A stretch of DNA of 46,338 nucleotides from Candidatus Mediterraneibacter excrementigallinarum. GTDB taxonomy: Bacteria > Bacillota > Clostridia > Lachnospirales > Lachnospiraceae. The translations under genes and the position numbers were made by a program. The stretch is from NCBI GenBank assembly GCA_019120075.1, contig DWVT01000036.1, forward strand, positions 1 through 46,338, in the 5' to 3' direction. Of this stretch, positions 33,821 through 41,483 are shown piece by piece. The notes beneath the pieces are model-generated. The model made no database searches and was not told where the DNA came from. It saw nothing but the letters and a program-made list of their open reading frames with translations. Positions within the stretch are counted from its first letter, which is position 1. Every line of letters begins with the position of its first letter.

Positions 33821-35569
33821 ATGAAATCACTTCTTGTACACCTGAAAAATTATAAAAAGGAATCAGTCTGCGCTCCCCTGTTCAAGATGCTGGAGGCATT
33901 ATTTGAACTGTTCGTCCCGCTGGTCATGGCGGCGGTGATCGACGTGGGGATCGCGCAGAAGGACCGGCCTTATATCGTTAAGATGTGTTTTGTACTGGTC
34001 GCCCTCGGGCTGATCGGGCTTGTTTGTTCGATCACGGCACAGTATTTCGCGGCGAAAGCGGCGTCGGGCTTCGGGACCGGCGTGCGGCACGCGCTTTTTG
34101 AACATATCCAGAAATTTACATTTTCCGAGATGGACACCATCGGTTCCTCCACGCTGATCACAAGGATGACCAGCGATATCAACCAGGTACAGTCCGGCGT
34201 GAATCTGGTGCTGAGACTGTTCCTGCGTTCCCCGTTCATCGTGTTCGGCGCCATGATCATGGCGTTTACGGTGGATGTGAAGGCGGCGCTGATCTTTGTG
34301 GTAACGATCCCGGTGCTTTCCGTGATCGTCTTCGGCATCATGCTGATCACCATGCCGTTGTATAAAAAAGTGCAGGCGGATCTGGATAACGTGCTCCTTA
34401 TGACCAGGGAGAACCTGACCGGCGTGAGAGTCATCCGGGCATTCAATAAAGAAAAGGATGAGCGGAGAAGATTCGAGGAGGGAAATCAGATCCTCACGGA
34501 CGCCCAGAAGTTTGTGGGGCGTATCTCCGGGCTTATGAACCCGCTGACCTATGCGGTGGTCAACGGAGCCATCATTGTCCTGATCTATGCGGGCGCCATC
34601 CGCGTCAACGTGGGAGACTTAAGCCAGGGTGAAGTTGTGGCGCTCCTCAACTATATGTCACAGATCCTTACAGAACTGGTGAAGCTGGCAAACCTGATCA
34701 TCACAGTGACCAAGGCCATCGCCTGCGGAAACCGGATTGGCGCGGTCCTGGAGATCCGCCCGGACATGGAGAGCGGAAACCTGAAATTGGAGGACGCGGA
34801 GAAGGAAGAAAAGAGGTTTGCGCCTGCGGTGGAGTTTGACCAGGTCTCCCTCCGGTATAAAGGAGCCGCTGCGGATTCCCTGAGCGGGATCTCTTTCCGG
34901 GCGGAGCGGGGGCAGACCATCGGTATCATAGGCGGGACAGGCTCCGGTAAGTCTTCCCTGGTGAATATGATCCCCCGGTTCTATGACGCGGCTTCCGGTA
35001 CGGTGAAGATCTGCGGGAGAGATATCCGGGAGTATGATATCGACGATCTGAGGTCCCATGTAGGCATGGTGCTCCAGAAAGCGGTGCTGTTCAAGGGCAC
35101 TATCGCGGAAAACATCCGCTGGGGAAAAGAGGACGCCACGGATGATGAGATCATGGAGGCGCTCGAGATCTCCCAGGCGAAGGAGTTTGTGGACACCAAG
35201 GAAGGCGGAACGGACTTTTTGATCGAGCAGGGCGGACGGAATCTGTCCGGCGGTCAGAAGCAGAGGCTGACCATTGCAAGGGCACTGGTGAGAAAACCGG
35301 AAATCCTGATCCTGGACGACAGCGCCTCGGCGCTGGACTTTGCCACTGACGCGAAGCTGAGAGGAGCGATCCGGGGTATGAAGGAGAATCCAACCGTATT
35401 CATCGTCTCTCAGAGGGCTTCCTCCATCCAGTACGCAGATCAGATCATTGTGCTGGACGACGGACAGATGGCGGGCATCGGTACTCACGATGAACTTCTT
35501 GAGAACTGCCCGGCCTATCAGGAGATCTATTATTCACAGTTCCCGAAGGAGGCGGCATCCAATGAGTAA
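33821..35569 (+). CDS. Heterodimeric ABC exporter subunit with degenerate site
   Basis: A 582-residue fused permease-ATPase. ATG 33821 (GGAGAG 7 bases upstream) is preferred over an in-frame TTG at 33785. Six helices (about 15-300) precede the nucleotide-binding domain: Walker A GGTGSGKSS with K377, signature LSGGQKQR, Walker B LILDDSASALD. The catalytic Glu is Asp500, so this subunit supplies the non-hydrolysing site of a heterodimer, as in BmrC/LmrC/TM287-type exporters. Its partner starts 8 bases before its end. Such pumps export drugs, lipids or peptides; substrate unknown. Confidence 0.93.
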   Translation: MKSLLVHLKNYKKESVCAPLFKMLEALFELFVPLVMAAVIDVGIAQKDRPYIVKMCFVLVALGLIGLVCSITAQYFAAKAASGFGTGVRHALFEHIQKFTFSEMDTIGSSTLITRMTSDINQVQSGVNLVLRLFLRSPFIVFGAMIMAFTVDVKAALIFVVTIPVLSVIVFGIMLITMPLYKKVQADLDNVLLMTRENLTGVRVIRAFNKEKDERRRFEEGNQILTDAQKFVGRISGLMNPLTYAVVNGAIIVLIYAGAIRVNVGDLSQGEVVALLNYMSQILTELVKLANLIITVTKAIACGNRIGAVLEIRPDMESGNLKLEDAEKEEKRFAPAVEFDQVSLRYKGAAADSLSGISFRAERGQTIGIIGGTGSGKSSLVNMIPRFYDAASGTVKICGRDIREYDIDDLRSHVGMVLQKAVLFKGTIAENIRWGKEDATDDEIMEALEISQAKEFVDTKEGGTDFLIEQGGRNLSGGQKQRLTIARALVRKPEILILDDSASALDFATDAKLRGAIRGMKENPTVFIVSQRASSIQYADQIIVLDDGQMAGIGTHDELLENCPAYQEIYYSQFPKEAASNE

Positions 35570-37346
35570 CGACAAAAATATGACAACAGAGAAAAAAACA
35601 AGTCAGGCGGATACGCTGAAAGAAGTAATGCATCATCTTGGACGATATCGGATCTTCCTCGTGTTTTCTGTGCTGCTGGCAGCGGTTTCAGTAGCGCTTA
35701 CCCTCTATATCCCGAAGCTTACAGGAAACGCGGTAGACTATATCGTCTCAAAGGGAAATGTGGATTTCCCCGGCGTGTTCCGTGTAATGCTTCAGATCGG
35801 AATCTGTACGCTGATTACGGCGCTGGCACAGTGGCTGATGAATGTGTGCAATAACAAGATGACCTATCAGGTGGTCAGAGATATCCGGAACGAGGCTTTC
35901 CGGAAGATTGAGATCCTGCCTCTGAAGTATATTGACGGCCATCCATACGGAGACGTGGTCAGCCGTGTCATTGCGGACGTGGATCAGTTCGCAGACGGCC
36001 TCCTGATGGGCTTTACCCAGCTTTTTACAGGAGTTGCCACGATCATAGGAACCTTCGGCTTTATGCTCTCGGTGAATGTGAAGATCACGTTTGTTGTAGT
36101 CCTGATCACTCCGGTGTCCTTTGTGGTGGCAAACTTTATCGCAAAGAGGACTTTTGACATGTTCCGGCTCCAGTCGGAGACGAGAGGAGAGCAGACCGGA
36201 CTGATCGACGAGATGATCGGAAACCAGAAGGTGGTCCAGGCGTTCGGCAGAGGAAAGGATGTGACTGCCAGATTTGACGAGATCAATGAGCGGCTCCGGG
36301 ACGCATCTCTGCGCGCTACCTTTTTCTCCTCGATCACGAACCCGTCCACCCGTTTTGTAAACAGCCTTGTGTACACTGGTGTCGGGATCACAGGCGCATT
36401 TGCGGCGGTGGGAGGTTCACTGACAGTGGGACAGCTCTCCAGCTTCTTAAGCTATGCAAACCAGTATACGAAACCATTTAACGAGATTTCGGGTGTAGTC
36501 ACAGAGTTCCAGAACGCGGTGGCATGCGCCCGCCGGATCTTCGATCTGATCGCAGAGGAACCGCAGACTCCGGAACCGGAAAATGCGGTGGATATGAAAG
36601 AGATCAAAGGCAACGTGAAGGCGGAGGACGTTTCCTTCTCCTATACCCCGGAGCAGAAACTGATCGAACATTTCAATCTGACGGTAAAACCGGGGCAGAG
36701 GATTGCCATTGTCGGCCCCACGGGCTGCGGGAAAACTACGCTGATCAATCTGCTCATGCGTTTTTATGATGTGGATGAAGGTTCGATCAAAGTGGAAGAT
36801 GTGGATATCAGGGAGATGACAAGGCGCAGCCTGAGAGCCGGATACGGCATGGTGCTCCAGGATACCTGGCTGAAGACAGGGACCATCCGGGACAATATCA
36901 CAATGGGGCGCCCTGACGCGACGGACGAGGAGGTCATCGCAGCAGCAAAAGCGTCTCATATCCACAGCTTTATCATGCGCCTTCCCAAGGGGTATGACAC
37001 CTGGATCACGGAGGACGGCGGCGGGATCTCCCAGGGGCAGAAACAGCTTCTGTGTATCGCCAGAGTCATGCTTTGCAGACCACCCATGCTGATCCTGGAT
37101 GAGGCGACCTCCTCCATTGATACGAGGACGGAGATCAAGATCCAGAACGCCTTTGCAAAGCTGATGGAGGGACGGACCACATTTATCGTGGCGCACCGGC
37201 TTTCCACCATCCGGGAGGCAGATCTGATCCTGGTCATGAAAGACGGAAAGATCATCGAGCAGGGAAATCATGCTGAACTCCTCGAACAGAACGGATTCTA
37301 CCGCTATCTGTATGAGAGCCAGTTCAGCCAGGCGACAACAGCATAA
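35562..37346 (+). CDS. Heterodimeric ABC exporter subunit, catalytic
   Basis: A 594-residue fused permease-ATPase, partner of the previous gene. ATG 35562 lies in the 3' end of that gene and has GGAGG 9 bases before it. Six helices are followed by Walker A GPTGCGKTT, and Walker B LILDEATSSIDTRTE with intact Glu514. The signature here is ISQGQKQLL instead of LSGGQ, which fits the asymmetry of such pairs: this altered signature faces the partner's degenerate Walker B. Only one of two ATP sites would be fully active. A twin-Nudix gene follows after 20 bases, likely on the same transcript. Confidence 0.93.
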   Translation: MSNDKNMTTEKKTSQADTLKEVMHHLGRYRIFLVFSVLLAAVSVALTLYIPKLTGNAVDYIVSKGNVDFPGVFRVMLQIGICTLITALAQWLMNVCNNKMTYQVVRDIRNEAFRKIEILPLKYIDGHPYGDVVSRVIADVDQFADGLLMGFTQLFTGVATIIGTFGFMLSVNVKITFVVVLITPVSFVVANFIAKRTFDMFRLQSETRGEQTGLIDEMIGNQKVVQAFGRGKDVTARFDEINERLRDASLRATFFSSITNPSTRFVNSLVYTGVGITGAFAAVGGSLTVGQLSSFLSYANQYTKPFNEISGVVTEFQNAVACARRIFDLIAEEPQTPEPENAVDMKEIKGNVKAEDVSFSYTPEQKLIEHFNLTVKPGQRIAIVGPTGCGKTTLINLLMRFYDVDEGSIKVEDVDIREMTRRSLRAGYGMVLQDTWLKTGTIRDNITMGRPDATDEEVIAAAKASHIHSFIMRLPKGYDTWITEDGGGISQGQKQLLCIARVMLCRPPMLILDEATSSIDTRTEIKIQNAFAKLMEGRTTFIVAHRLSTIREADLILVMKDGKIIEQGNHAELLEQNGFYRYLYESQFSQATTA

Positions 37347-37366
37347 GAATACAGGAGGAGAAGGAA

Positions 37367-38434
37367 ATGGCTTCAAAACTGAGCACCCTTTGCTATATTG
37401 AGAAGGACGGGAAATATCTCATGCTCCACCGCACGGTAAAGGAGAATGATGTAAATAAGGATAAGTGGATCGGTGTGGGAGGACACTTTGAACAGGGGGA
37501 GAGCCCGGAAGAGTGTCTGCTCCGCGAAGTGAAGGAGGAGACCGGATATACGCTCACGACCTGGAAATACCGGGGACTGGTCACCTTTGTCTATGGAGAG
37601 GATGTAGTGGAATATATGTCTCTGTACACCGCGGACGGATTCGAGGGAGAACCCATTGAATGTGATGAGGGACAGCTTGAATGGGTAGAAAAGGATGCGG
37701 TATGGAACATGGAAATCTGGGAAGGGGACAAGGTCTTCTTCCGGCTGTTGGATGAGGGGAGAGACTTCTTTTCACTGAAGCTCGTGTACGATACCTTAGA
37801 CGTCCTGCAGTATGCGGCGCTTGACGGTGTGCCCATGGAGCTGTTCGACGAGCGGAATCCGGACGGGACAAAGACAGGCGTTGTAAAGGAGAGAGGTGTG
37901 GCTCACAGAGAGGGGGCTCTTCACGCGACGGTGCATACCTGGATCGTAAGACCCAATGAGTTCAGCGGATATGACGTCCTCCTGCAGAAGCGGAGCGAGA
38001 CAAAGGACTCTAATCCGGGGTGCTACGACATTTCCTCAGCAGGGCATGTGGACGCAGGATGCGATTATCCGGAGAGCGCGCTGCGGGAACTGGAGGAAGA
38101 ACTGGGCATCAAAGCAGAACCCGGGCAGCTGCAGGAAGTGGGGATGCGCCGGTGCGGATTTGAGGGGACGTTTTACGGACAGCCTTTTAAAGACGATGAA
38201 CTGAGCCGGATCTATCTGTATCAGGAACCGGTTGAGATCGAAGACCTTACACTTCAGAAAGACGAGGTTTCGGAAGTAATCTGGATGGACTATGCCGAGT
38301 GCCGTGAGATTATCCTGGATGAAAGCCTGAAAGAGTTCTTTCCCCACTGTATCTATGCGGAGGAATTTGACATGCTCGGGAAAAAGCTGGGGATTCTGGA
38401 AGTGGTCGAGGGCGTCGGAAAGTTTGCGCTGTAA
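37367..38434 (+). CDS. Twin Nudix hydrolase
   Basis: A 355-residue protein with two Nudix domains. The first (1-155) is MutT/8-oxo-dGTPase-like with a perfect Nudix box at 39-61 (G39, E45, R53-E54, E57-E58). The second (about 165-330) is like the IDI/YfcD group (HTWIVRP, LLQKRSETKDSNPGCYDIS) and has box G226 to G247, where R240-E241 and E244-E245 are kept but the first Glu is Cys232. Nudix enzymes cut nucleoside diphosphates linked to X; the first domain may clean oxidised nucleotides, the second is unassigned. GGAGGAGAAGG-type ribosome site 6-10 bases upstream. It follows the ABC exporter closely. Confidence 0.9.
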   Translation: MASKLSTLCYIEKDGKYLMLHRTVKENDVNKDKWIGVGGHFEQGESPEECLLREVKEETGYTLTTWKYRGLVTFVYGEDVVEYMSLYTADGFEGEPIECDEGQLEWVEKDAVWNMEIWEGDKVFFRLLDEGRDFFSLKLVYDTLDVLQYAALDGVPMELFDERNPDGTKTGVVKERGVAHREGALHATVHTWIVRPNEFSGYDVLLQKRSETKDSNPGCYDISSAGHVDAGCDYPESALRELEEELGIKAEPGQLQEVGMRRCGFEGTFYGQPFKDDELSRIYLYQEPVEIEDLTLQKDEVSEVIWMDYAECREIILDESLKEFFPHCIYAEEFDMLGKKLGILEVVEGVGKFAL

Positions 38435-38455
38435 TGCGGCAAGATGGTAAAGGAA

Positions 38456-38506
38456 ATCCCGTAAAAGCGGAAGTATATTTTTCTGCTCTTGCGGGATGAT
38501 TTTTTT
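38456..38506 (+). terminator. Terminator of the exporter-Nudix operon
   Basis: ATCCCGTAAAAGC pairs imperfectly with GCTCTTGCGGGAT (38456-38496), followed by a run of seven T within 38500-38506. Confidence 0.8.
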
Positions 38507-38894
38507 AATTTTTCTCAGGATAGCTTGGAAAGAAGTACCTGCATACAGCTCCAAAGAAATTAAAAAACATTCTTGCAGTATTTTGCTTAAGGGTATATAC
38601 TTGCATCACATACACAGAGCAGATTTTGTGTATGAAGAACATTAAAATTCGAAGCGGTTCATTTCGGAAATTCAGCCGCTTCACAGGAAACATCAGATGT
38701 TTTCTGCTCAGAAATTCATGGCCGTTCGGCTGCGAGATTCGGATTTTTGATGAAAAACAACATGACATGAGTATATGTGAGAGGCGAGAGTATGTATTGA
38801 AGAACAAGACGGCTTGTTTTTTCGAATATATGTTGCTACAATTACAGTCAAAGATGTCTTTCGCGTATTCTCACACACAAGAAAGGAGAAGTAC
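38507..38894 (+). other. Gene-free stretch before the Rpn gene
   Basis: About 390 bases without a credible gene; the open frames here have poor residue use and no ribosome sites. It contains a possible promoter TTGCAG (38573-38578), 17 bases, TATACT (38596-38601); an inverted repeat CATACACA/TGTGTATG (38609-38616 and 38627-38634) just after it; and a hairpin GAAGCGG/CCGCTTC (38651-38657 and 38676-38682). If that promoter is used the Rpn transcript has a leader of nearly 290 bases. Confidence 0.45.
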
Positions 38895-39986
38895 ATGGAA
38901 GACAGAACAGTTCAAAAGAAAGAACAAAGCCAGAACACGAATAATATACGGAATACGAGGGTCAAAGACAGTGGTGCAAAGTTGATTTTCGATAATCCCA
39001 TCCTGTGCGCACAATTTCTGCGTGGATATACGGATGTAGATATTCTGAAGAATGTTCAGCCGGAAGATATTGAGGATGTCTCGGAACGGTTTCTATGGAT
39101 GTGGCAGGAAAACAGAGATTCAGATTCTGTGAAAAAAATCAGGGTTGCAGATGTGCCCGGAATAGAGACAATATTTCTTATCACTCTCATCGAGCATCAG
39201 TCAAAAGTAGATTATGACATGTCGTTTCGCATTTTGAGGTATATCGTACAGATCCTGACAGATTATGCAGAGGAGCAGGAGAAAAAACATCCGGGGATTA
39301 CTAAGACAAAGGGATTCCGATATCCGCCAATCATACCGATCGTTTTTTACGATGGGCCGGGAAACTGGACAGCAGAAGTGAATTTCAGGGAAAAAGTTTT
39401 TCTGAATGATGCTCTGAATGAATTCATTCCGGACTTCAGTTATCTGGTGGTGCCGCTTTCAAAGTACAGTGATCAGGATTTGGTGGAGAAGGGAGACGAA
39501 CTTTCTCTGATCATGCTGGTTGATAAACTGAAAAGCACTGCGGATTTCCAGAACCTGAAAGAAATCCCCGGGGATTATTTTGAGAATATTGGTAAAAATT
39601 CTCCGGAATCTGTGCTGAAGCTGATCGGGAAGATAATATCAGTACTGCTTTTGAAGCTGAATATTCCAAAAGAGGAAGTGGCTGACTTTACAGATCAGAT
39701 AGAACGGAGGAACTTTGCCATGTTGTTTGAAAATTTTGAGGCATACGATGTGCAGGAGACAAGGCGGATCAGTAAAGCAGAAGGAAAAGCAGAAGGAAAA
39801 GCCGAGTCTGTATTGGAATTATTGGAAGATCTGGGAGAAATCCCGGAGAAACTTAAGAAAAAGATCATGTCCCAGAGGGACATGGAGACATTAAAAAAGT
39901 GGCATAAGATGGCTGCTCGGGCCGAAAGTCTGGGAAAGTTTGAACAGGCGATAGAAGAACTTGCAACGGGAAGAGATACCAAATAG
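38895..39986 (+). CDS. Rpn family nuclease / PD-(D/E)XK putative transposase
   Basis: A 363-residue Rpn/Transposase_31 protein. ATG 38895 follows GAAAGGAG. The N-terminal nuclease part has AKLIFDNPILCAQFLRGYT, the core strand-helix FLITLIEHQSKVDYDMSFR (Glu and Gln of the PD-(D/E)XK site) and PPIIPIVFYDGPGNWTA. The C-terminal helical part holds a short repeat KAEGKAEGKAES. Rpn proteins are DNA nucleases that promote recombination and, in E. coli, act as antiphage toxins held in check by a C-terminal product started inside the gene. A matching internal start is present here (ATG 39720 with GGAGG). No terminal repeats or other transposition genes surround it. Confidence 0.88.
   Translation: MEDRTVQKKEQSQNTNNIRNTRVKDSGAKLIFDNPILCAQFLRGYTDVDILKNVQPEDIEDVSERFLWMWQENRDSDSVKKIRVADVPGIETIFLITLIEHQSKVDYDMSFRILRYIVQILTDYAEEQEKKHPGITKTKGFRYPPIIPIVFYDGPGNWTAEVNFREKVFLNDALNEFIPDFSYLVVPLSKYSDQDLVEKGDELSLIMLVDKLKSTADFQNLKEIPGDYFENIGKNSPESVLKLIGKIISVLLLKLNIPKEEVADFTDQIERRNFAMLFENFEAYDVQETRRISKAEGKAEGKAESVLELLEDLGEIPEKLKKKIMSQRDMETLKKWHKMAARAESLGKFEQAIEELATGRDTK
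39706..39986 (+). CDS. Candidate internal product of the Rpn gene (RpnS-like)
   Basis: Within the Rpn gene, GGAGG (39706-39710) lies 9 bases before an in-frame ATG (39720). Translation from it would give an 88-residue C-terminal protein, MLFENFEAYDVQETRR onward, covering the charged repeat and the helical tail. The coordinates include the ribosome site. This matches the placement of RpnS antitoxins inside rpnL genes. It is a prediction from the start signal only. Confidence 0.4.
39776..39804 (+). repeat. 12-base tandem repeat in the Rpn gene
   Basis: The unit GCAGAAGGAAAA occurs twice in a row (39777-39800), preceded and followed by partial copies, and encodes KAEG. Length change here would keep the frame; such repeat regions are usual in Rpn genes. 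Confidence 0.7.
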
Positions 39987-40022
39987 GTATCCTGATTAAG
40001 GAATAAAGAAAGGGCTGATAAA

Positions 40023-40529
40023 ATGACTTATGCAGTAGTTTATGCCAGCGCTACGGGAAATACAAAGCTGCTGGCGGAGGAGATCAGAAAAGGACTGGGA
40101 GAAGAGGAGTGCATCTGTTTCGGCACTGCGGAAGAGGCAGAAACGGCTGCTGAAGCGGATATTATCTTTGCAGGTTTCTGGACCGATAAAGGAAACTGCA
40201 GTGAAGAACTGGGACAGTTCCTGGAGGGGCTGCACGGCAGGAAAGTTTTCCTGTTCGGAACAGCCGGGTTTGGAGGGGCACAGAGTTACTTTGACCAGAT
40301 ACTGGAAAGAGTGAAAGGACATCTGACGGCAGATAATGAAGTTGTCGGGACATATATGTGCCAGGGAAAGATGTCTCAGAGTGTGCGGAAGAGATATGAG
40401 GGAATGCTGGAACAGAATCCCGGGGACGAGAGGATCAAAGGCATGATCGAGAATTTTGACCGGGCATTGCAGCATCCGGATGAGGCGGATCTGAAGGCGC
40501 TGAGGGAAGCAGTCGGCAAGATTTCATGA
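40023..40529 (+). CDS. Flavodoxin-family protein, BilS-like
   Basis: A 168-residue single-domain flavodoxin-like protein. The FMN phosphate loop is YASATGNTKLLAEEI (7-21), followed by IIFAGFWTDKGNCSEE and VFLFGTAGFGG, the latter two placed as the isoalloxazine loops. The C-terminal tail (GTYMCQGKMSQSVRKRYEGM) matches the group to which BilS, the flavodoxin partner of the gut bilirubin reductase BilR, belongs; no BilR-like gene is visible here, so the link to bilirubin is weak. It would carry electrons in the cytoplasm. It stands alone after the Rpn gene with a terminator behind it. Confidence 0.8.
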   Translation: MTYAVVYASATGNTKLLAEEIRKGLGEEECICFGTAEEAETAAEADIIFAGFWTDKGNCSEELGQFLEGLHGRKVFLFGTAGFGGAQSYFDQILERVKGHLTADNEVVGTYMCQGKMSQSVRKRYEGMLEQNPGDERIKGMIENFDRALQHPDEADLKALREAVGKIS

Positions 40530-40555
40530 TCAACAAGATTTTATAATTAAACAGA

Positions 40556-40606
40556 AACATCCCGGAAAACCGAAATATTTCATCCGGTTTTGCGGGATGT
40601 TTTTCT
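40556..40606. terminator. Terminator after the flavodoxin gene
   Basis: AACATCCCGGAAAACCG pairs with CCGGTTTTGCGGGATGTT (40556-40601), then TTTTCTT. It lies between convergent genes and has A-rich bases on the left, so it may also serve the hemolysin III gene. Confidence 0.85.
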
Positions 40607-40649
40607 TATATCTGTTTCCTATATCTTCCCTTTTCAAGGACAGATCCCT

Positions 40650-41309
40650 TTACGGCAGCAGGAACGCGTACATTACTATGAAGTGGCAGGCGCTTCCGCC
40701 CATAACGAACAGATGGAAGATCTCGTGGCTGCCGAAGTTTTTATGTTTGCTGTTAAAGATCGGAAGCTTCAGCGCATAGATCACACCGCCTACGGTGTAA
40801 ATGATCCCTCCGGCAAGGAGCCATCCGAACGCTGCCGGGGACATATTGTTCAGGATCTGTGTGAATGCCAGAACGCAGGTCCAGCCCATCCCGATATAGA
40901 GAACGGAGGAGACCCATTTCGGGCAGTATACCCAGAACGCTTTGATCAGGATGCCCGCAATCGCGATCGTCCACACGATCGAGAGAAGGATGATCCCGGT
41001 CCTGCCCTTTAATACAAGGAGGCAGACGGGGGTGTAGCTTCCCGCGATCAAAACGGAGATCATCATGTGATCTACTTTTTTCAGGATCGTGTTCACCTTC
41101 GGCGAAATATCAAACGTATGGTATGATGTGCTCGCCGCATATAATAAGATCAGGCTTGCAGCATATATCGCAAGTGAGATGATGTAGATCCGGCTCGGTT
41201 CGTTCGCAGCCTTTATGAGCAGAGGGACTGCAGCGAAGATTGCCATGAGCATTCCGATAAAGTGGGTGATTGCACTGCCGGGTTCTTTAATGTGATGTCT
41301 TTTTTCCAT
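40650..41309 (-). CDS. Hemolysin III / PAQR family membrane protein
   Basis: A 219-residue protein with seven helices. ATG 41309 is chosen because GGGGAGG lies 10 bases before it; the frame further upstream would contain that site. The PAQR metal-site residues are seen: SxxxH in AASTSYHTFD, Asp in KKVDHMM, and HxxxH in GSHEIFHLF near the C-terminus. Bacterial members are named for hemolysis but probably act as zinc-dependent lipid amidases or in membrane homeostasis. It is monocistronic; a perfect 16-base palindrome lies upstream. Confidence 0.92.
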   Translation of the reverse strand: MEKRHHIKEPGSAITHFIGMLMAIFAAVPLLIKAANEPSRIYIISLAIYAASLILLYAASTSYHTFDISPKVNTILKKVDHMMISVLIAGSYTPVCLLVLKGRTGIILLSIVWTIAIAGILIKAFWVYCPKWVSSVLYIGMGWTCVLAFTQILNNMSPAAFGWLLAGGIIYTVGGVIYALKLPIFNSKHKNFGSHEIFHLFVMGGSACHFIVMYAFLLP

Positions 41310-41365
41310 GATATATGCACCTCCCCAATGCATGAAAACAACAAGTGGTTTTTAAAACTACATTA

Positions 41366-41381
41366 AGTATATGCATATACT
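41366..41381. promoter_or_regulatory. 16-base palindrome upstream of the hemolysin III gene
   Basis: AGTATATGCATATACT is perfectly self-complementary. It lies 57 bases before the ATG and contains TATACT, which might be a -10 box on either strand; a clear -35 is missing. Confidence 0.4.
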
Positions 41382-41425
41382 ACAACAACTATTCGCAAAA
41401 ATCAACCCGAAAATTAAACAAAGAA

Positions 41426-41447
41426 AAACCGGGTTCCCCCGGTTTTC
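41426..41447 (-). terminator. Terminator of the carbamate kinase gene
   Basis: AAAACCGGG (41426-41434) pairs with CCCGGTTTT (41439-41447); on the minus strand TTTTTCTTTG follows. Confidence 0.85.
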
Positions 41448-41483
41448 TGGTTAATATTTATATTATGATAAAACGTATCATCA

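Noticed and set aside
38626-38985. A 119-codon frame before the Rpn gene
   Set aside because: No ribosome site, overlaps the Rpn start in another frame, and has no recognisable pattern.
38895-39986. Rpn gene as an insertion sequence
   Set aside because: Despite the family name putative transposase, no terminal inverted repeats or target duplication are seen around it.
40590-41012. A 140-codon plus-strand frame opposite hemolysin III
   Set aside because: Shadow of the seven-helix protein on the minus strand.
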